In this document: in pieces, positions 1 to 13,254 of the stretch
Numbering within the stretch: the first letter of the stretch is position 1
Layout: every line of letters starts with the position of its first letter
Assembly (NCBI GenBank): GCA_025093555.1
Contig: JAIWNF010000022.1
Coordinates: forward strand, 124,001 to 188,000
Reading direction: 5' to 3'
Source of the DNA: Circinella umbellata
Taxonomy: Eukaryota; Mucoromycota; Mucoromycetes; Mucorales; Lichtheimiaceae
DNA: 64,000 bases
Notes under the pieces: model-generated
The model's database searches: none
What the model was told of the DNA's origin: nothing
Seen by the model: only the letters and a program-made list of their open reading frames with translations
Translations under genes and position numbers: made by a program

Positions 1-75
1 TGTAAAGAATACTTGAGAGACACAACCAGCTGAGTGAAATGCCGGCTTAACGAGTACAGGTTCAACGAAAAATTA
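1..75. repeat. possible end fragment of a pogo-like element
   Basis: The stretch near position 42 reads CCGGCTTAACGAGTAC. Its reverse complement resembles the end motif of the 7.4-kb element (GTATTCGTTAAACCGG). It may be a cut-off end of a related element lying outside the window. From 76 to 690 I see only AT-rich sequence with no gene. Confidence 0.2.
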
Positions 76-691
76 CCATATTCTCTGATACGTAAAAGTA
101 ACTAGTGGCAGGAAAGCAATTTATCAAGAACTCTTATAGGTTATTTTTTTTCACATAAATATAGGGTGCCTCTTAACTATTTATTATTTTCTGCATCATA
201 TAATTGTTGAGCTAATTAAGACTAAAACTTTTAATGTTAACATTGAATGTAGAGCTTTTGATTTATTTGAAAAAATATTCATAAATTGTTGTAGTTTTAC
301 CTAAAAAACATACATCTAATATACTACTATAGAGGTACATATCAATAATATAAGTCTCGTCTCGTCTTGCGAAGTCCGGCGGATTCTGAAAATTTCTTAA
401 CGATATGCGTGCGTAATATTGTAAACCAGATAATAATATGTGCATATTTTCGCTCTCGTCTTATGAATGTTTTTTGTTTATGTTATTGTTATCCTCTATA
501 ATTTTTTTCGCTTCATTTCAACTCAAAGATTGACATGGATCATTAAATTGCAACATTTTATACGAAAGATCATTTTGAAAGCTGATTACATTGATTCAAA
601 CTTGGTGTATCCATGTTTATTATAATTTATGATTAAAAATAAAAGAAATAATAAAAGAAGTGGTAAAAGAAATGATAAAAGAAAAACTGCT

Positions 692-1868
692 CTATTCTTC
701 AACTCTTGTAGTCCACTTCGTTCGGTTTTCATACATCCAATTTATTGACTTGTTACCTAGCACTATACGTCTGTCATCAATCTCTTTTACAGCGGCTTCA
801 GGTGTAAGTTGGTACTTTTCTTGATAGTCCTGAATTTCACGAATAATAGTCGCGCGACGATTGACCCATTTATCATCACCCCTTCGCCACTTGGTTTTCC
901 AAGTACGTTCCAGTTCAAGGACTGCAGGTGAACCAGATAAGCCTGTATGCCATTCACGCCACAAGTCATAGATATTTGTAATCCCACGGCTCATCTTGTA
1001 ATAAGGAGGATCGGTTGCAGTGTTGGATGTGGTGATAGTGTTGTTGGTGGAGGTGTTGTTCGTATGTTGAGCAGGGATTATAACGTTGGATGTGGTGGAG
1101 CTGATAGGTGAAGTAAATGGTGTAGATGGTGAAGATGGTGTTAATTGTTGCTGACTGTTTTGGATGTATGATGGGTCGACTTGCAAAGAAAATGGAACGC
1201 GATCAGAAAGGAGATCATCCAAAAATTGTGATGTACGTTGTGCTTGCTGTTCGACATTATGAGTCAATGTAGCACGACGAGAAGAAACATCAGTGTGCAT
1301 CGCGCGAACGTAGTCATGCATTAAAGGCATTGCCATCTGGAGTGTTAAGTCCTGTTGGTTTGAAGCCTTATTCATGGATCTAGTCAATTTGCTATAAATT
1401 CTTCAGTTAGTAAGTGGAACACATAATATCTTTATTTTTATTTTACTTACTTTTTGAATGCAATATACTATGGATCCTGGAAAAGAAGAGCATTCCAAAT
1501 GGACAGGCGTGGATAAAGCTCTTGAAGAGATACCGAATCCTGAAAGAGTACGATGCTAAGCTGTCGAAGCATCTGAAGGAATCCATCAGCAGCGATACTC
1601 TGATCACCATGGTCACAACCTTGATTAATTCGTTCTTGCCATACTTCAACCATTGGGATTACTTTACGACAGAGTTCGGGCTCGGGATTTTCAATCGCAC
1701 GACGTAAGTAAAAGCGACTTCCATCTTTGTGGAATCCTGCCGTAACACGGAGCAGTACTCTTGGAAGATTTGTGAGATATGCTGAATCCAATGCATCATT
1801 TGTCCAACGTCCAGCACGTCTAATATCAGATTCCCCTGCACCACGAATGTCAAGAATATAGGTATTTT
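692..1868 (-). pseudogene. Crypton-like recombinase relic: Ndc10-like end plus GCR1_C domain
   Basis: Read on the minus strand. The first exon carries the C-terminal part of an Ndc10/Crypton-type tyrosine recombinase domain: GESDIRRAGRW, then AYLTNLPR with the candidate catalytic tyrosine, then a TAGFHKDG segment. A 77-nt intron (GTATAT donor at 1468, TAG acceptor at 1392) restores the frame. It leads to a Ser/Thr/Pro/Asn-rich linker and then a GCR1_C-type DNA-binding domain around 700-1000 (IYDLWREWHTG, WKTKWRRGDDKW, RREI-like spacing). In the family the recombinase cuts and joins DNA and the GCR1_C domain binds the element. The N-terminal half, including the arginine/histidine catalytic boxes, is missing upstream of about 1868, where a piece of another family is abutted. 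A domesticated C-terminal gene is possible, but a relic is the simpler reading. Confidence 0.6.
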
Positions 1869-2770
1869 ATATATTTTTTTGTATGAAAAAGAACTTGCTG
1901 TTCGTATTTGAGTGTGGACCCATACATATACAAGACATCTTCAACCTTCCTTCCACTACAATCCAACGTCCATTTTAAAGCAGCGTCCATTTTTTCATAC
2001 TGCTGTTGAAACTTCACCAAGTTCAACTTCTGTAGATCCATATAAATATTTATTTTAGTTTATTATTGCGTATTAACAGTTTATCAGCTTCAACTAACCT
2101 GTTCATGTGCATTCTTTTTACCCCTCCTACTCAAACATTATTTCATCATCGTCTAATTCTTCTTCTTGTTCTCCAGTTCTTGTATGATAAATATCCATAT
2201 AGTCTCCAAGATATATATTATATGGTAGTTCGATTGGATCGGGACAAGGATTGTCGATTTTTATTTCAACTTGTGTTTGGCCTGGTACCAGTTAATAATT
2301 AATATTAAAATAAACATCGTCATGGATACGTATAAAACAATCATGTATTAATTACTTACGTTTCACTATAAATATTTATACGTAAATAATAGCAACGTTA
2401 GTTAATATGCATCAGTGTACACTACGTACAACAAGTTTCAAGAACAATAATCACCTTTCGTTTTCTTGTACGGACAAAGCGCGCACTCCGTTTGCCCCCA
2501 TACTTGAGCTCTCTGCTCCTCGACTTCTCTCCTCCGTATTGATATCAGCAGCAACGGCGCTACTTGGACCGACGCCAGGACCATCGTTTTCTCTAATACC
2601 CAGTATGTTTGCTTCTTCTTCAGCAATACGACCAACTGAATTAATGACAGATGATCGTGCTCTTGCTTCTGCAGATTCTCTCGCCAACTTAATCTTCCTT
2701 TCGTTCCAAAACGTTTGTTCTTGTTGACTACCTCTCCACCTTTCAAATTCGGATTAGATTTGATGGTACT
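1869..2770 (-). pseudogene. fragments of an unnamed fungal family (SGRKVEDVLY motif)
   Basis: Three coding-looking blocks lie in order on the minus strand. At 2440-2770 is a charged segment with GRIAEEEANILGI, shifted in frame part way. At 2120-2285 is an acidic stretch with IELPYNIYLGDYMD ending in EEELDDDEIMFE. At 1870-2020 is a segment with WTLDCSGRKVEDVLYMYG. The last motif (W-x-L-x-SGrkVEdvlY) matches a large uncharacterised protein family that I associate with Mucoromycota; that is memory, not a search. Splice-like signals separate the blocks, but no continuous gene can be built and the protein breaks off at the Crypton-like relic. The same pairing recurs at 51-52.5 kb. No function can be given. 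Confidence 0.4.
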
Positions 2771-4271
2771 CAGTTGTAGGGATCCGCATAAGAACCGAAG
2801 AACTGGAACCGACTTAAGAAAAGTCAAAAAGGGGGTTTTTTTTGAAAGAAAACCGACTGGAACCGACTCAGTTCTAGATAGAGAGAACCGAAGAATCGAC
2901 TTTATAATTTAGTAAATTCATGAGAATTTAACATTATAATAGTAAAAAAACCATTGATTGCGAAAATAAAATATAAAGATTGAGAATGTAGGGTTTTTTT
3001 TTTTAAAAAAAAATATAAACTATGAAAGAACAAACGTATACGCGTTTTTTTTAAATATGTAAAATAAAGTGGGGCCACCAAAAAAAAAAAATAAGGCCAG
3101 AACGGAAGCTGAGGGTTACTTTTTTTAAATCCAGATTGTAGAGTAAAAGGAGGAAAATTAAAAGATAAAGATTAATATCCAAGGAGAGAGTATGGCTTAT
3201 CTAGTAACGTAATAGCTAGCTATGCTGTTCCATTAGGAAAACTTTTGTTTTCCTGTTTTGCCCTTACACGTCACACTTTTAACAGATCGTGCAAGATTTA
3301 GCTTTTCATAAAGGTAGAAGGTTTACTGTAGTAAATACTGTTGCGCGAGAAAGAAGGCGACGCGATTGTGTATTATTCTGTCAAACATTGTTACATAATG
3401 GCGAGGAAGAAGAAGATAAAAATGATAATGACGATACATCATTGCTTTTCTGATAATTATCATTATTTCTAATACATATAGGATTTCTTTGTATAGCCAT
3501 TGATAGGATTATAGGTGTATGCTTTTGTATAGTGGGTGTATAATATGGATATATTGACACCTTCCTCACTGAGACCGAGTAATTGCCAATCTTCTCTGTC
3601 TTGATAGTCCTGTTCTTCTATAATTTGACTTTTGGAAACAAATTTGTCTTATGTATCTTTTCTTTGTTTTCCTTTGTGCTACGCGTTTTTTTTGTTTACT
3701 CCGTTTTATAACAAAAACGAAATATTAGCAAACTAAAAAAAAAACACCATTTTTATGTATCGAATAACACTATACACATACACAGATACAGCTAACTATT
3801 TGCCCGTTATCTAACTTAGATTTGTGAGTGTTTTGACCTTGAAAATCACTCATCAACTTTGAGCTTCAAAAAAAGAAAAATTCTGCAAAAACCAAACAAA
3901 CTAATCGACAAACATTGTTCTTCCTGGTGATATCTTTCATTTTTGTGGGTTTAGTTGTGTTTATTAATAAGCCATTGAAAATAGACAAATAAAAACTCGA
4001 CTCTAAAATGTACGCACCATACTTGAATAACTCAAGTAAATAGCATTCCTCTCTATTTTACATAAATGTCCATAGTAAATAAAAATAATAGGCTATTTTT
4101 ATCTCAACTTGTTTTTACCTTTTCTGGCTCAGACACTTCGCGATTACCTTATGCAGCTACACGAACACAGCTTACTCAAAAGCCTCTTCTAATAAATTAC
4201 GTATATAAAAAATGTTATTCTCTTTTTTTCCCCTTTCATTATCGAACAAATTAAAATTCTAAAAAATTATA
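2771..4271. other. intergenic, AT-rich, with small GAACCGA repeats
   Basis: Positions 2784-2900 hold several spaced copies of GAACCGA and CCGACT (for example GGAACCGACT twice). These may be the worn end of a mobile element. The rest is AT-rich with homopolymer runs and shows no gene. The last 200 bases presumably include the promoter of the F-box gene, but no clear promoter motif is visible. Confidence 0.4.
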
Positions 4272-6563
4272 ATGAATCACTCATCCATGGTGCATGTGGG
4301 GCTCCTGAAAAAACTTTCCTATGATATTCTTTCCAACATATTTTTATACCTCCATCAACAAGATTGTTTAAATTGTATGGCAACGTGCCGTGAATGGTAT
4401 GATCTCATTCCTCAATTTACACAAGCCAACTGGGAAACAATACGATTTAATTCGGACGGTATTAGCGCATATCAAGAACGTAATCTAGGAAAACATGTAA
4501 AACATGTTTCATTCGACTATGTTCCTGAACACTTATTATCGGAAATGATGCAAAAGTTGCTTGATTTTGACTGTACAGAAATTGAGTCACTAGGTAACAT
4601 ATTATAATATTAGAAAGAAGAGAAAAAAGGGAAATGGAATAGTTATAAAAAAAAGCCATGGGTTAACAAATAGTCGTATTACACTCTTGTATGCCTTTCT
4701 ATTATAGAATTTGTTTCGTCTATCACCGGAAGCACAGCACACCAACAAACTGTATTTTTGAATCTCTTACGTCGACTTGCATTACATCGACTTACTGTTT
4801 TGGACATGAAACGGCACAATCAGGACTTTTCAATACTTGATTTACTTTTCGTTTGCCCTCATCTAACTCACTTCTCATTTCAAGCTTTTGTTATTAATAG
4901 TCGTGATGATGATGATAATGATGATGATGAGGTTATACAACTATTACCAAGCGATCAGATAATACATAGTAATTTGATTTATTTGCACAGTAATTCAGAT
5001 TCATGTGATATTATAAAACAGATCAATTCTATCATCTGTAGATCTCCAAACCTGAGGTACTTTATTGATGGGAATATCTTTACGTCCCGTACAGAATCTG
5101 AAATGTTGACATCACCTGAATTGGTGTTTTCACGATGTCCAAAACTTGAATATTATGTTGGTAATGGGAAATACGAATTTAGAGACAAGCCTATGCGTGG
5201 AGCATTAATACAATCATCAACATCAACAGCATCATTATCAACGACAATGACAACTAAAAGTAATCATAATAAAACCAGCAGTAATAGCAGCGACAACAAT
5301 GATCAGGAACGTCAAAATGCACTTCAGTATCTTTCTATATCTCATAATTGGAGCGCGAGTCAAACCATTTCTATTTTACGCAAGTATAAAGACACATTGA
5401 AGCACGTGTCATTTGGTGGAACAAACTCTTTGAAAGCTCTAAGCAATCCATATAGATGGATGCATACATTTCAAAACATTTTCTTGCAACAGCTGCATAC
5501 GCTAGTTTGTGACAACATTTATTACAACATAGAGTTTATCATTACCTTACTTAATACATGCTGTGACACTATTCAAGAAGTTCGACTATATCCTGTGTTA
5601 TATGAACCTACTATGTTGGATGTACCGACACTTCAAAAGTTACAAATATTACCACAACTTCGAACACTATCCATTATAAATGTTACATTCCTAGATGACT
5701 CTTCTGTGCTTGCTTTATTTGAGCGGCTTCCTTCTCTAGAAAACCTTACTTTTCGACGCAGTAACTCATTCAAATTACCTGAACAAGCGGCACCGTTATT
5801 AAAGAACCTCAAGCACCTCACTCTTCTGGATGTTCTTAATGGAGGCTCATATAGCATGCGATTCGAAAGTGATCTACTCGTAAATCCAGAGTTTTTTGTA
5901 TCCTTAGCTCGATGTGGATCGAAGCTTGAAAGTGTCACATTAAAAAGTGGCAGCTATGTCGGTATCCCATTTATAGTTCTCAATGCTTTGGCTTCCCTAC
6001 CTTCATTAAAACGTCTAGATGTGAATGGGATTGACCGATATTTCAACGAAAAATGTAATGACGAAAAAGAGGAACAACAGGTGGTGGAATTTCTGAAGAG
6101 GTGTTATTTTGGGTTTGATAATAATATCAACAGCAACATAACAAAAGTAGCGGCATCAACAACAATAAAACATTTGACACTTCATTGCGTTTCAAAATTG
6201 ACGTTTACTATGCTGAATATACTGGGGGATTTCACTAATTTAGAGAATCTTCATATCTCGTTAGATGAAAGTATTTACCGGGATAATGATCAGTCGTTAG
6301 CAGGATCAGACAAAACGTGCTTGAATCTTGATTTATGCGGTGTTTTGGACTTATTACGGAAAAGTAAAAAATTAAAGAGTGTTCTTTTTGAAGAAGTGGC
6401 ATCATTTGAATATCTGTCATCGTATTATTTAAAAAATATACTAGTCAAACAACAGCAGATTAATCTTCAGTTACGAAAATATAGTGTGGAGCCTAGTGAA
6501 TATTATTTTGAAAGTAGGATCAGTTTCGAAAATTTGCAAATCATAAATAAACACTATAATTAG
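4272..6563 (+). CDS. F-box / leucine-rich-repeat-like protein
   Basis: Two exons, 4272-4593 and 4708-6563, joined across a 114-nt intron (GTAACA donor, TATAG acceptor), give 725 residues in one frame. Residues about 10-50 (LKKLSYDILSNIFLYL, then CMATCREWYDLI) fit an F-box, the domain that binds Skp1 and places the protein in SCF ubiquitin ligases as the substrate receptor. The rest has repeated leucine-rich segments such as LPSLENLTF, LPQLRTLSI and FTNLENLHISL, typical of irregular fungal F-box LRR proteins. A low-complexity DDDDNDDDE run and a Ser/Thr/Asn-rich loop are insertions. The start is the ATG that opens the F-box. The gene is complete and undamaged in a region otherwise rich in transposon debris. 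The substrate cannot be told. Confidence 0.85.
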
Positions 6564-7408
6564 GAAACTATATCTTTATTTCATATTTTTATTTCTCTTT
6601 ACATTTTATTATATTATTATATTATTATGATATAGTTATATGTTATACATTAAATAAAATTATTACATAAATCAACAAGTGCGTACGTAAATCACAACAA
6701 TATATAAAATGTATTCTAGAATCTAAGAGAAAACCTAATACGTACTGTATATATGAGAAAAGAAAAGAAACAAAAAATATTAAAGATACTTTATTTTTTC
6801 AAGAAACTAAATGTCAAGCAATAAATCAATATAATGATCAGTAAAGTTCGAACTCACAATTATTTCATTTACTATTACGTAAGGTAAGCATCACACAACA
6901 TTAAATTTTCAACTTTATTTTTTTTATCACGTATTATTTAAAGAATTACGTACCAAAATGATTTTTGCTATCACAATGACTTGTCCAACCCACTTTCCTT
7001 TCAATTTTTACCTAGAGAAAGTGACTGTAGAGATATTGTTTATACAGTAAAATTGTGTAAGAGTTTGAAAAGATACAACGCACAAGGACCGTATTTGTTG
7101 TTTGCTGACTAGGATCGCAATTACGTAGCACAGTACGTATCATTTTTACGGAGATACATCCGAACCCGCGCTTTAGAATCGATAATGGGACGCATCTGAA
7201 GTAAAAAATAAAGATGGGAAGGGCGTTAGATGATGTTTTTCGAACTTCTATTCAACTTCTTCTCTCTTTCTTTAAAGTATTATTTTTTTAATGACACTTT
7301 TAATTTCCTATTTCCATAAACATTTTGATTGAGTGAAAAAGAGTTACTGGTCAGAGGTTTATAGTAACTCTAACACAGCCTTGAGAACGACAGGATTCCA
7401 ACTTTATA
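6564..7408. other. intergenic, no gene seen
   Basis: AT-rich sequence following the F-box gene. I see no coding exon, RNA gene or clear repeat until the TA duplication at 7407-7408. Confidence 0.4.
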
Positions 7409-8213
7409 CAGTAAGTATTCGCTAAACCGGTGCTCGTTAAACCGGTATTTTGCTAAACCGGTAATATCTCTTAAATATTTTTTATATACTTAGTAAAATA
7501 CCGGTGATTCGCTAAACCGGTATCCGGTGAGCTTTCTTAAATATTTACCGGGTTATAATGGTATTATTTTTTCTTATATAATATAATATCAGTTTTTATT
7601 GATAACATTATTGACACGGCCTTCCTTTAACGTCATCTCAGTTCTTCGCTTTGTTTTCAGTTGGCTACTTTGTTTCCATAGAAATTGAAAATACACAAAT
7701 CATTCTTGCCGTCAAAAGAAACCTTCTCAACACCTTATTCATAACAGTGTGTCTTTTTCATCAACTTCACACAGATGCTTTTTCTTCTTTCTTATCTGGA
7801 TATGTATGTGTTTCTTTTCAACTTTGTCACGTACTTGTTTATTACCATCGAGTAATGTATGTAATTATGTTGCTGACACAATTCATTTTTACTCATTTAT
7901 TCAACCGCTAACCATGGTCCATATTTTAAACACACTTTGTTGTACATTCATTATTAATCTTGTCTCTGGTTAACTGCTACTATTCGATGAATACTGTATA
8001 CTAATATCATTTTTATCACCGAAATATTAGCTCATAATAGCATAGATACATTACATCAGCTATCATTTTTTTTATCTTATCCGTACAGCTTAGTTATTTT
8101 TTCAGTATATTACATATTGGTACCAGCTGCCTTTCAATTCGTTAAACCAGTAATTCGCTAAACCGGTACAAACCCTCACATATATTGAGTACCGGTTTAA
8201 CGAATACTCACTG
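7409..8213. mobile_element. pogo-like non-autonomous element (about 805 bp)
   Basis: The ends are inverted copies: CAGTAAGTATTCGCTAAACC at the left and CAGTGAGTATTCGTTAAACC at the right when read inward, two differences in 20. TA lies directly outside each end (7407-7408 and 8214-8215). A CAGT start and TA duplication fit pogo/Tc1-mariner elements. The subterminal regions carry extra copies of the TTAAACCGGT/CTAAACCGGT motif, about four on the left and two on the right in mixed orientation. The interior has no transposase, so it would need one supplied in trans. Confidence 0.7.
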
Positions 8214-8965
8214 TACAATAATAGTGTTATACCCACAAAAAAACCACCGCATACTATATTTTATGATTACGTATTCTTATTCTACTAAAACATTACAGTG
8301 AAAATTAGTATAATTGTATGTGAAAAAGTATATATATCCTGCCAAAATTAATATATGTATCTATTCTTAGTTTCTGGTTCTGGTTCTTTTTTTTTTCTTA
8401 GCAAGGTTCACTAATTATTATTACTTCTTTATCCACCTGATTCTTTTAAATTTCTAAATCAGTGGAATTTTCATTGACTCTCAAAGATGTCTTGTTTGCA
8501 GCAACACCATTAACCAGGGTATATATTGTTAATAGATGACCATCATCATATATAATGGTCACGAGTGTTAATGTGTATTTTTGTTCTTACATCCAAAAAA
8601 TGGTTTGCACATGAATAATCGTGCTCTCCAACTTTCACATCGAGCTTGCAAAGGGTAATTGTCACCAACTAGCTCTCCAAGTATTCTCTCAACTTCAAGT
8701 TGGATTTGTTTGTACAAGTCACAATATGTAGTGTGAGGATTCAGTTGGTGCTGCTTTTTGATATTGTAGGACAGCTCATCGAAAAATTATAGAACATTTC
8801 TCTTAAATGTTGTGTAGTATTAATGATTATTATTTTTTTGTTTGCTAAAACTAGGTTCATTAGATGCATCTGCATATTGATTGTCGGTTGTCATTCGGAA
8901 GACAATAAAAAAGATGGAGCAAAAAATATAAAGGCTGTGTAATATAAAAAAAGGTTCTTGCAGCG
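8214..8965. other. intergenic, no gene seen
   Basis: AT-rich. Only weak open stretches are present and nothing is recognisable. It ends where the 3.2-kb duplicated unit begins. Confidence 0.4.
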
Positions 8966-9641
8966 TGGTTACAAAAGCTGTGTTGTGTGGCACATGAGAA
9001 TAAAAATGTTATCGATAACAATCGCTAAATATCGCCAAATAAATAGATTGTTCCCGGTAGCAACCGATTGACGGTGTTTCAAACAGTTTGTTGACGTAGA
9101 CACGCGTCAGATAAATAGGTTGTTGCCGGCAACAATCGACTTCCTACGTTTTTCTTTCTCGAATTTAATAATGTATCTGTGGCAGTAACTGTGGTAAGTA
9201 GAACTATCATTTTTTTTATTATTTAACACCTTTTTTATCGTTATGTACATCAAACGTTATGGCCTCACTCTACTTTTACATTCCTTTTTTTTTGTAACTA
9301 CATTCCTGTTTCTTTAAACTACACTTTTCATTCTTTTTGAGAAAAAAAAAAAAAAAAACTCACAATTTTTTTATTCTTTTTTTTATAAAAAGGCGAATGA
9401 CAATCTGGTACTTGGCATTACTTGTTGACGTTCATTGAAGCAGGTGTTTTTTCTAAATCACTTGTTTCATTGCTTAGTTAATGCAATGGACATTCCTCAT
9501 GTTGGTAAAAAAAAAAGGTATTCATAAACCCATATATTCAGTGGAGAAATAAAGAGAAACAAAAGACATGACATGCGTTGTTGTTGTTTTTTTATTGTAA
9601 AATATTTTCACTTACCTTTTATCTAAGTTTTTTTATTCAAG

Positions 9642-10239
9642 TTTGTCAGATTCAAAAGCAAGAAAGGTCCATACTCTGGTGTCCAAACGAAATGCAGTTT
9701 AAGCTATTTTTACGTCACTGTATAATTGTGTTAACAAGGTAATGACCAAACAAGTAGATAAATGGTTCCAAGATCGATTTACAAAGATGTATAATTTTAT
9801 CACTGTACTGACTTTTTGTTAATTATAGGAACTGCTCCCTCCACAGAGTCACCATTATCGAGATGTCTTGTTCAAGATGATATCCGATTTATTATTACAT
9901 ACTTTACAAAACAGAATATATTTGTGGCAACAAGGTAAATACATATGTGTATTCAATATTCCATAATGATTTGGTTTATCATATCAGTAATTTTCTCAAG
10001 AACGAAGAACTTATTTTATTAATCATATTTTTGAATTTAATATATAGATATTGCAGGTGGAGTGGCCGTAACATACTAGGGAGATCCGAGAAGGTCCAAA
10101 GAGGAAGGAATGGATTAGTATAGGTATCTTACTAGGTTTCCTCAAGCAAGAAAGCCGAGTCATAGAACCAAAGGAGAGTTCATGGCGAATTGACACTGTT
10201 TGGTGTCACGGATCACTGATCTTTCTTCTTGGTACGTGA
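9642..10239 (+). pseudogene. candidate decayed multi-exon coding region in copy A
   Basis: Exon-like blocks are bounded by good splice signals. One, 9829-9934, reads ELLPPQSHHYRDVLFK and on to RIYLWQQ, between an ATTATAG acceptor and a GTAAAT donor. The block before it (9642-9738) is out of frame here by one base but open in copy B. A later block (10072-10239) reads REIREGPKRKEWISIGILLG and stays open for about 55 codons. The joins between blocks do not give one clean protein. I do not recognise the family. It may be a pseudogene, or chance open frames. Confidence 0.3.
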
Positions 10240-10510
10240 TAGTTCTACGCTTAGGTTTTGGATTCCATTGCCAAGTCATCACGATCAGAGAGTATTGTAT
10301 GGCGAGCCTTGAGTCTATGATAAGCGCGTTGGTTTTTAGTTACAAAACCAAGTCATGATGATCGTAATGGTATCATATGGCATTGCAAACTGTCATCTTC
10401 GAAAGGTTCCTCATCCATGGAATCGAGTCAGAAATACCACAACGTGGTCATCTATGGCGTTTTGGCATCCGAAGTACGAATGAGAGAAGGATGTCTCGAT
10501 TTTTCTTACA

Positions 10511-10700
10511 TCATTTTTGTCTTTGGGTGTCTTTGGTGTCTTTGTTTGTCTTTGTTTGTCCTTGGGTGTCTTTGTTTGTCGTTGGGTGTCTCTGGGTATC
10601 TTGTTTGTCTTTGGGTGTCTTTCGATGTCTTGAGAGAACGGTGGTTGAGAGAGAGAACGGTGGTTGAGAGAGAGAACGGTGGTTGAGAGAGAGAATGATG
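10511..10700. repeat. minisatellite in copy A (TTTGGGTGTC and GGTGGTTGAGAGAGAGAAC units)
   Basis: The first half is made of variants of the 10-mer TTTGGGTGTC. The second half has about four units of roughly 19 bp built on GGTTGAGAGAGAGAACGGT. Copy B has the same two blocks with different unit numbers and variants (GAAGGG instead of GAACGG), so the array has changed since the duplication. Confidence 0.75.
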
Positions 10701-12152
10701 GTTGAGTGGAGAGTAGTTGGGAGAAAAGCAGCTGATGACTTTGTGAAAGGCTTAATATTTTGGTAATAGTTGTTGTTACTGTTTAAATGATGATATTGAG
10801 CCATCGCCAATCTGTGTGCATATATCCATATGTATTATATATGGCATAAAATACCCAAATCTGACTATAAAACATTAAAAACAATTATTTCTTTAATAAA
10901 AATCATTTCACATGTCTAAAAAAACGTCTTCATTAATAAAAATCATTTCACATGTCTACAAAAAACGTCTTCATTTATATCACCAATAAAAAAACGGTCT
11001 TTTTTATTTTTCTGTGTCAATATAAATGTCAATATACCACCGTAAGCGTTGTAGCTGAAGTATTCCAGCTAAAAAACATTGTTGGTCAATATTTTTGTAA
11101 TTAAAATTAGAGAAAATACCATGAGTGAACAGATCAGTTGATCGGATCGGATTGACCAAAGTTTTATTATGTTTATCATACATTCTGTCTCTTATCATTT
11201 ATTAATTTTTAACATTTTGGCAAACGTGGATAATTAATTCAGTAGTGCAAATAATGTACGATCATAGAATAGTATACACATTATTATATATACGTACACA
11301 CTAATTGTATAGTAATTTCAACTTTTGTATACATTGTATATATGTATGATATACCGTATATTGAATTCAGTACTATATATATCATAACATTATAGTAGTT
11401 CAGTAACAGAACATCATTTTTCATTTATAAAAATATATTCAGAAACATGGGAATTATGTAGCGCTATTTTGATCGAAATGAAATATCATTTGAGAATAAT
11501 GTACTTATAATGGTGTTTTTTCTTCTATAAGACTAAAATTAAAATGGTAAATATGTACGTTACTGTAAGATACATATTTATGGCTTGCATAGTAGCATCT
11601 ATCATATTAGATTTTTTTATATAAACCATGTAATATGACATAGGAAATCATGTACGTACACTACAACATTTCTGCTAATCATATGATTACTGTATATCAC
11701 ATATATTGTGCTTTCCATTGCAATATATATATATGCTACTAATTAGTGAACTTTGATAGTTATTCATGTTGTCTTTTCTTTTGTAATATGTACTGTGATA
11801 CTTTTATCATCCGGCAACGTGCTTATATATGTAAGTATATATAGTAGTTTTTATAATCTCAGAAAAAGTCAAATATTACCTACTCAGGAAAAGTATTATA
11901 AATACAGACTTTATTCCGTCTTCTTTACCAATGTCGTTTTACATTTTATATTTTACTTCTATTATTTACGTAACAAATATTAAATATTTAAAAAAAGTAA
12001 CCTTTTTTTTCATCCATACGTATATAATTATTTTTAAAACTTGATGGTTTCTTTAAAAATTAATCATTATTGCCACCCCCAAAATCCTGTTTCACATACT
12101 CACTTTGTCCAATCCCCATTTTTTACCTTCCGCATCCAGATCATCATCGTCT

Positions 12153-13254
12153 ATTATATATACGTATATATATATCTGTCCGTTACAGATTTTGTTTTTT
12201 AGCTAGCTCTACCTTGTGAATTCATACTGTAAGTTTTAATGATTTGGGGTATTATAAAGTCAACTTCAATTGTACGTATATTATTATAGTTTGTTTAATA
12301 TGGCATAATAGAGAAGTAACCGAAACTACTATGTTTGAGTTAGATCTGTGTATATTATCATTTATTATTGATGGTGGGTAGGATTATTACAATACGGCGT
12401 ATTCAACTATCAGAAATATGTCAGAAAAGTTATTCTCGACTTTTATTTCTTACAGCATGCTCAAGATAGTCATATTGGACCAAATATCTGATACCAATCC
12501 AAGGTATCCCCGAATTACTCCTATTTCTAGCTGATTTTCGTGTAATTTATAATGATCTTTGCTTGCTATGTAAAATAATGCCTACTCTTTATAGTAAATT
12601 TACTGTCTTACAAAAAAAAACATACACACTTGATTCAGAATTTTACTTTCTATGTGAAGATTGGTTCTACAAATATATGATTGTTATATCCTCCAAGATA
12701 ATAAAACAAGAGATAAAGATTCAAAAATACGTAATACGATGTAATAGGTTAATAAGTTGATTAATAAAGATCAAAATTGGGCTTTCTTTGATATACGCAA
12801 CAAGTCTATCTATTTATATTAAATCACATCAAATATAAAGTTATCGCAATTTATGTATTAATAGATTGCTTGTTCTACTACATGTATTTAACCGTGTCAT
12901 GAGAAATATAATAGCAAAACGACAGGAACCATAAGAATAACTTATAAGGCCATGTTTAATATTATGAATATAAAATTTTATAGGCGGATTGATTGAACCA
13001 CAGAAATAAAAAAAAAAAGTGTCCCAATTGATTATGCACACAGCCAATATTAGGATAGAGCAATATCCAGTTATACTTAAAGAACAAAGGGATATTTTTT
13101 TTATTAATACATTTTGGCACGAAACCATATTTAATAATAATAAGAAAAAAATTATACGGTAAATTTAGTTGCTTTATTTACAGTCCCCGTTAAATACAAC
13201 GTCCGGTTGGACATACTTGTTTGAGACAGTTCATAAGTGAGAAAAGTTATAGCC
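12153..13254. other. spacer between the two 3.2-kb copies
   Basis: Unique AT-rich sequence of 1.1 kb with no recognisable gene. It does not match the flank before copy A or after copy B. Confidence 0.4.

Larger units (their letters stand above)
8966..12152. repeat. 3.2-kb direct duplication, copy A
   Basis: The sequence from TGGTTACAAAAGC to CATCATCGTCT recurs in the same orientation at 13255-16479, offset by 4289 bp. The copies are collinear and nearly identical, with scattered substitutions, small indels and one variable minisatellite (10.51-10.70 kb). Flanks outside the unit differ, so the edges are sharp. I found no inverted ends and no convincing target duplication. It could be an unclassified mobile unit or a segmental duplication. 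Confidence 0.85.

Noticed and set aside
1414..1707. Plus-strand frames at 1.4-1.7 kb
   Set aside because: They are shadows of the minus-strand Crypton-like coding sequence, which carries the motifs.
10511..10810. Minus-strand frame rich in Thr, Gln and Lys over the minisatellite, also in copy B
   Set aside because: It is mostly the repeat units read as protein; frame conservation is expected from the duplication.
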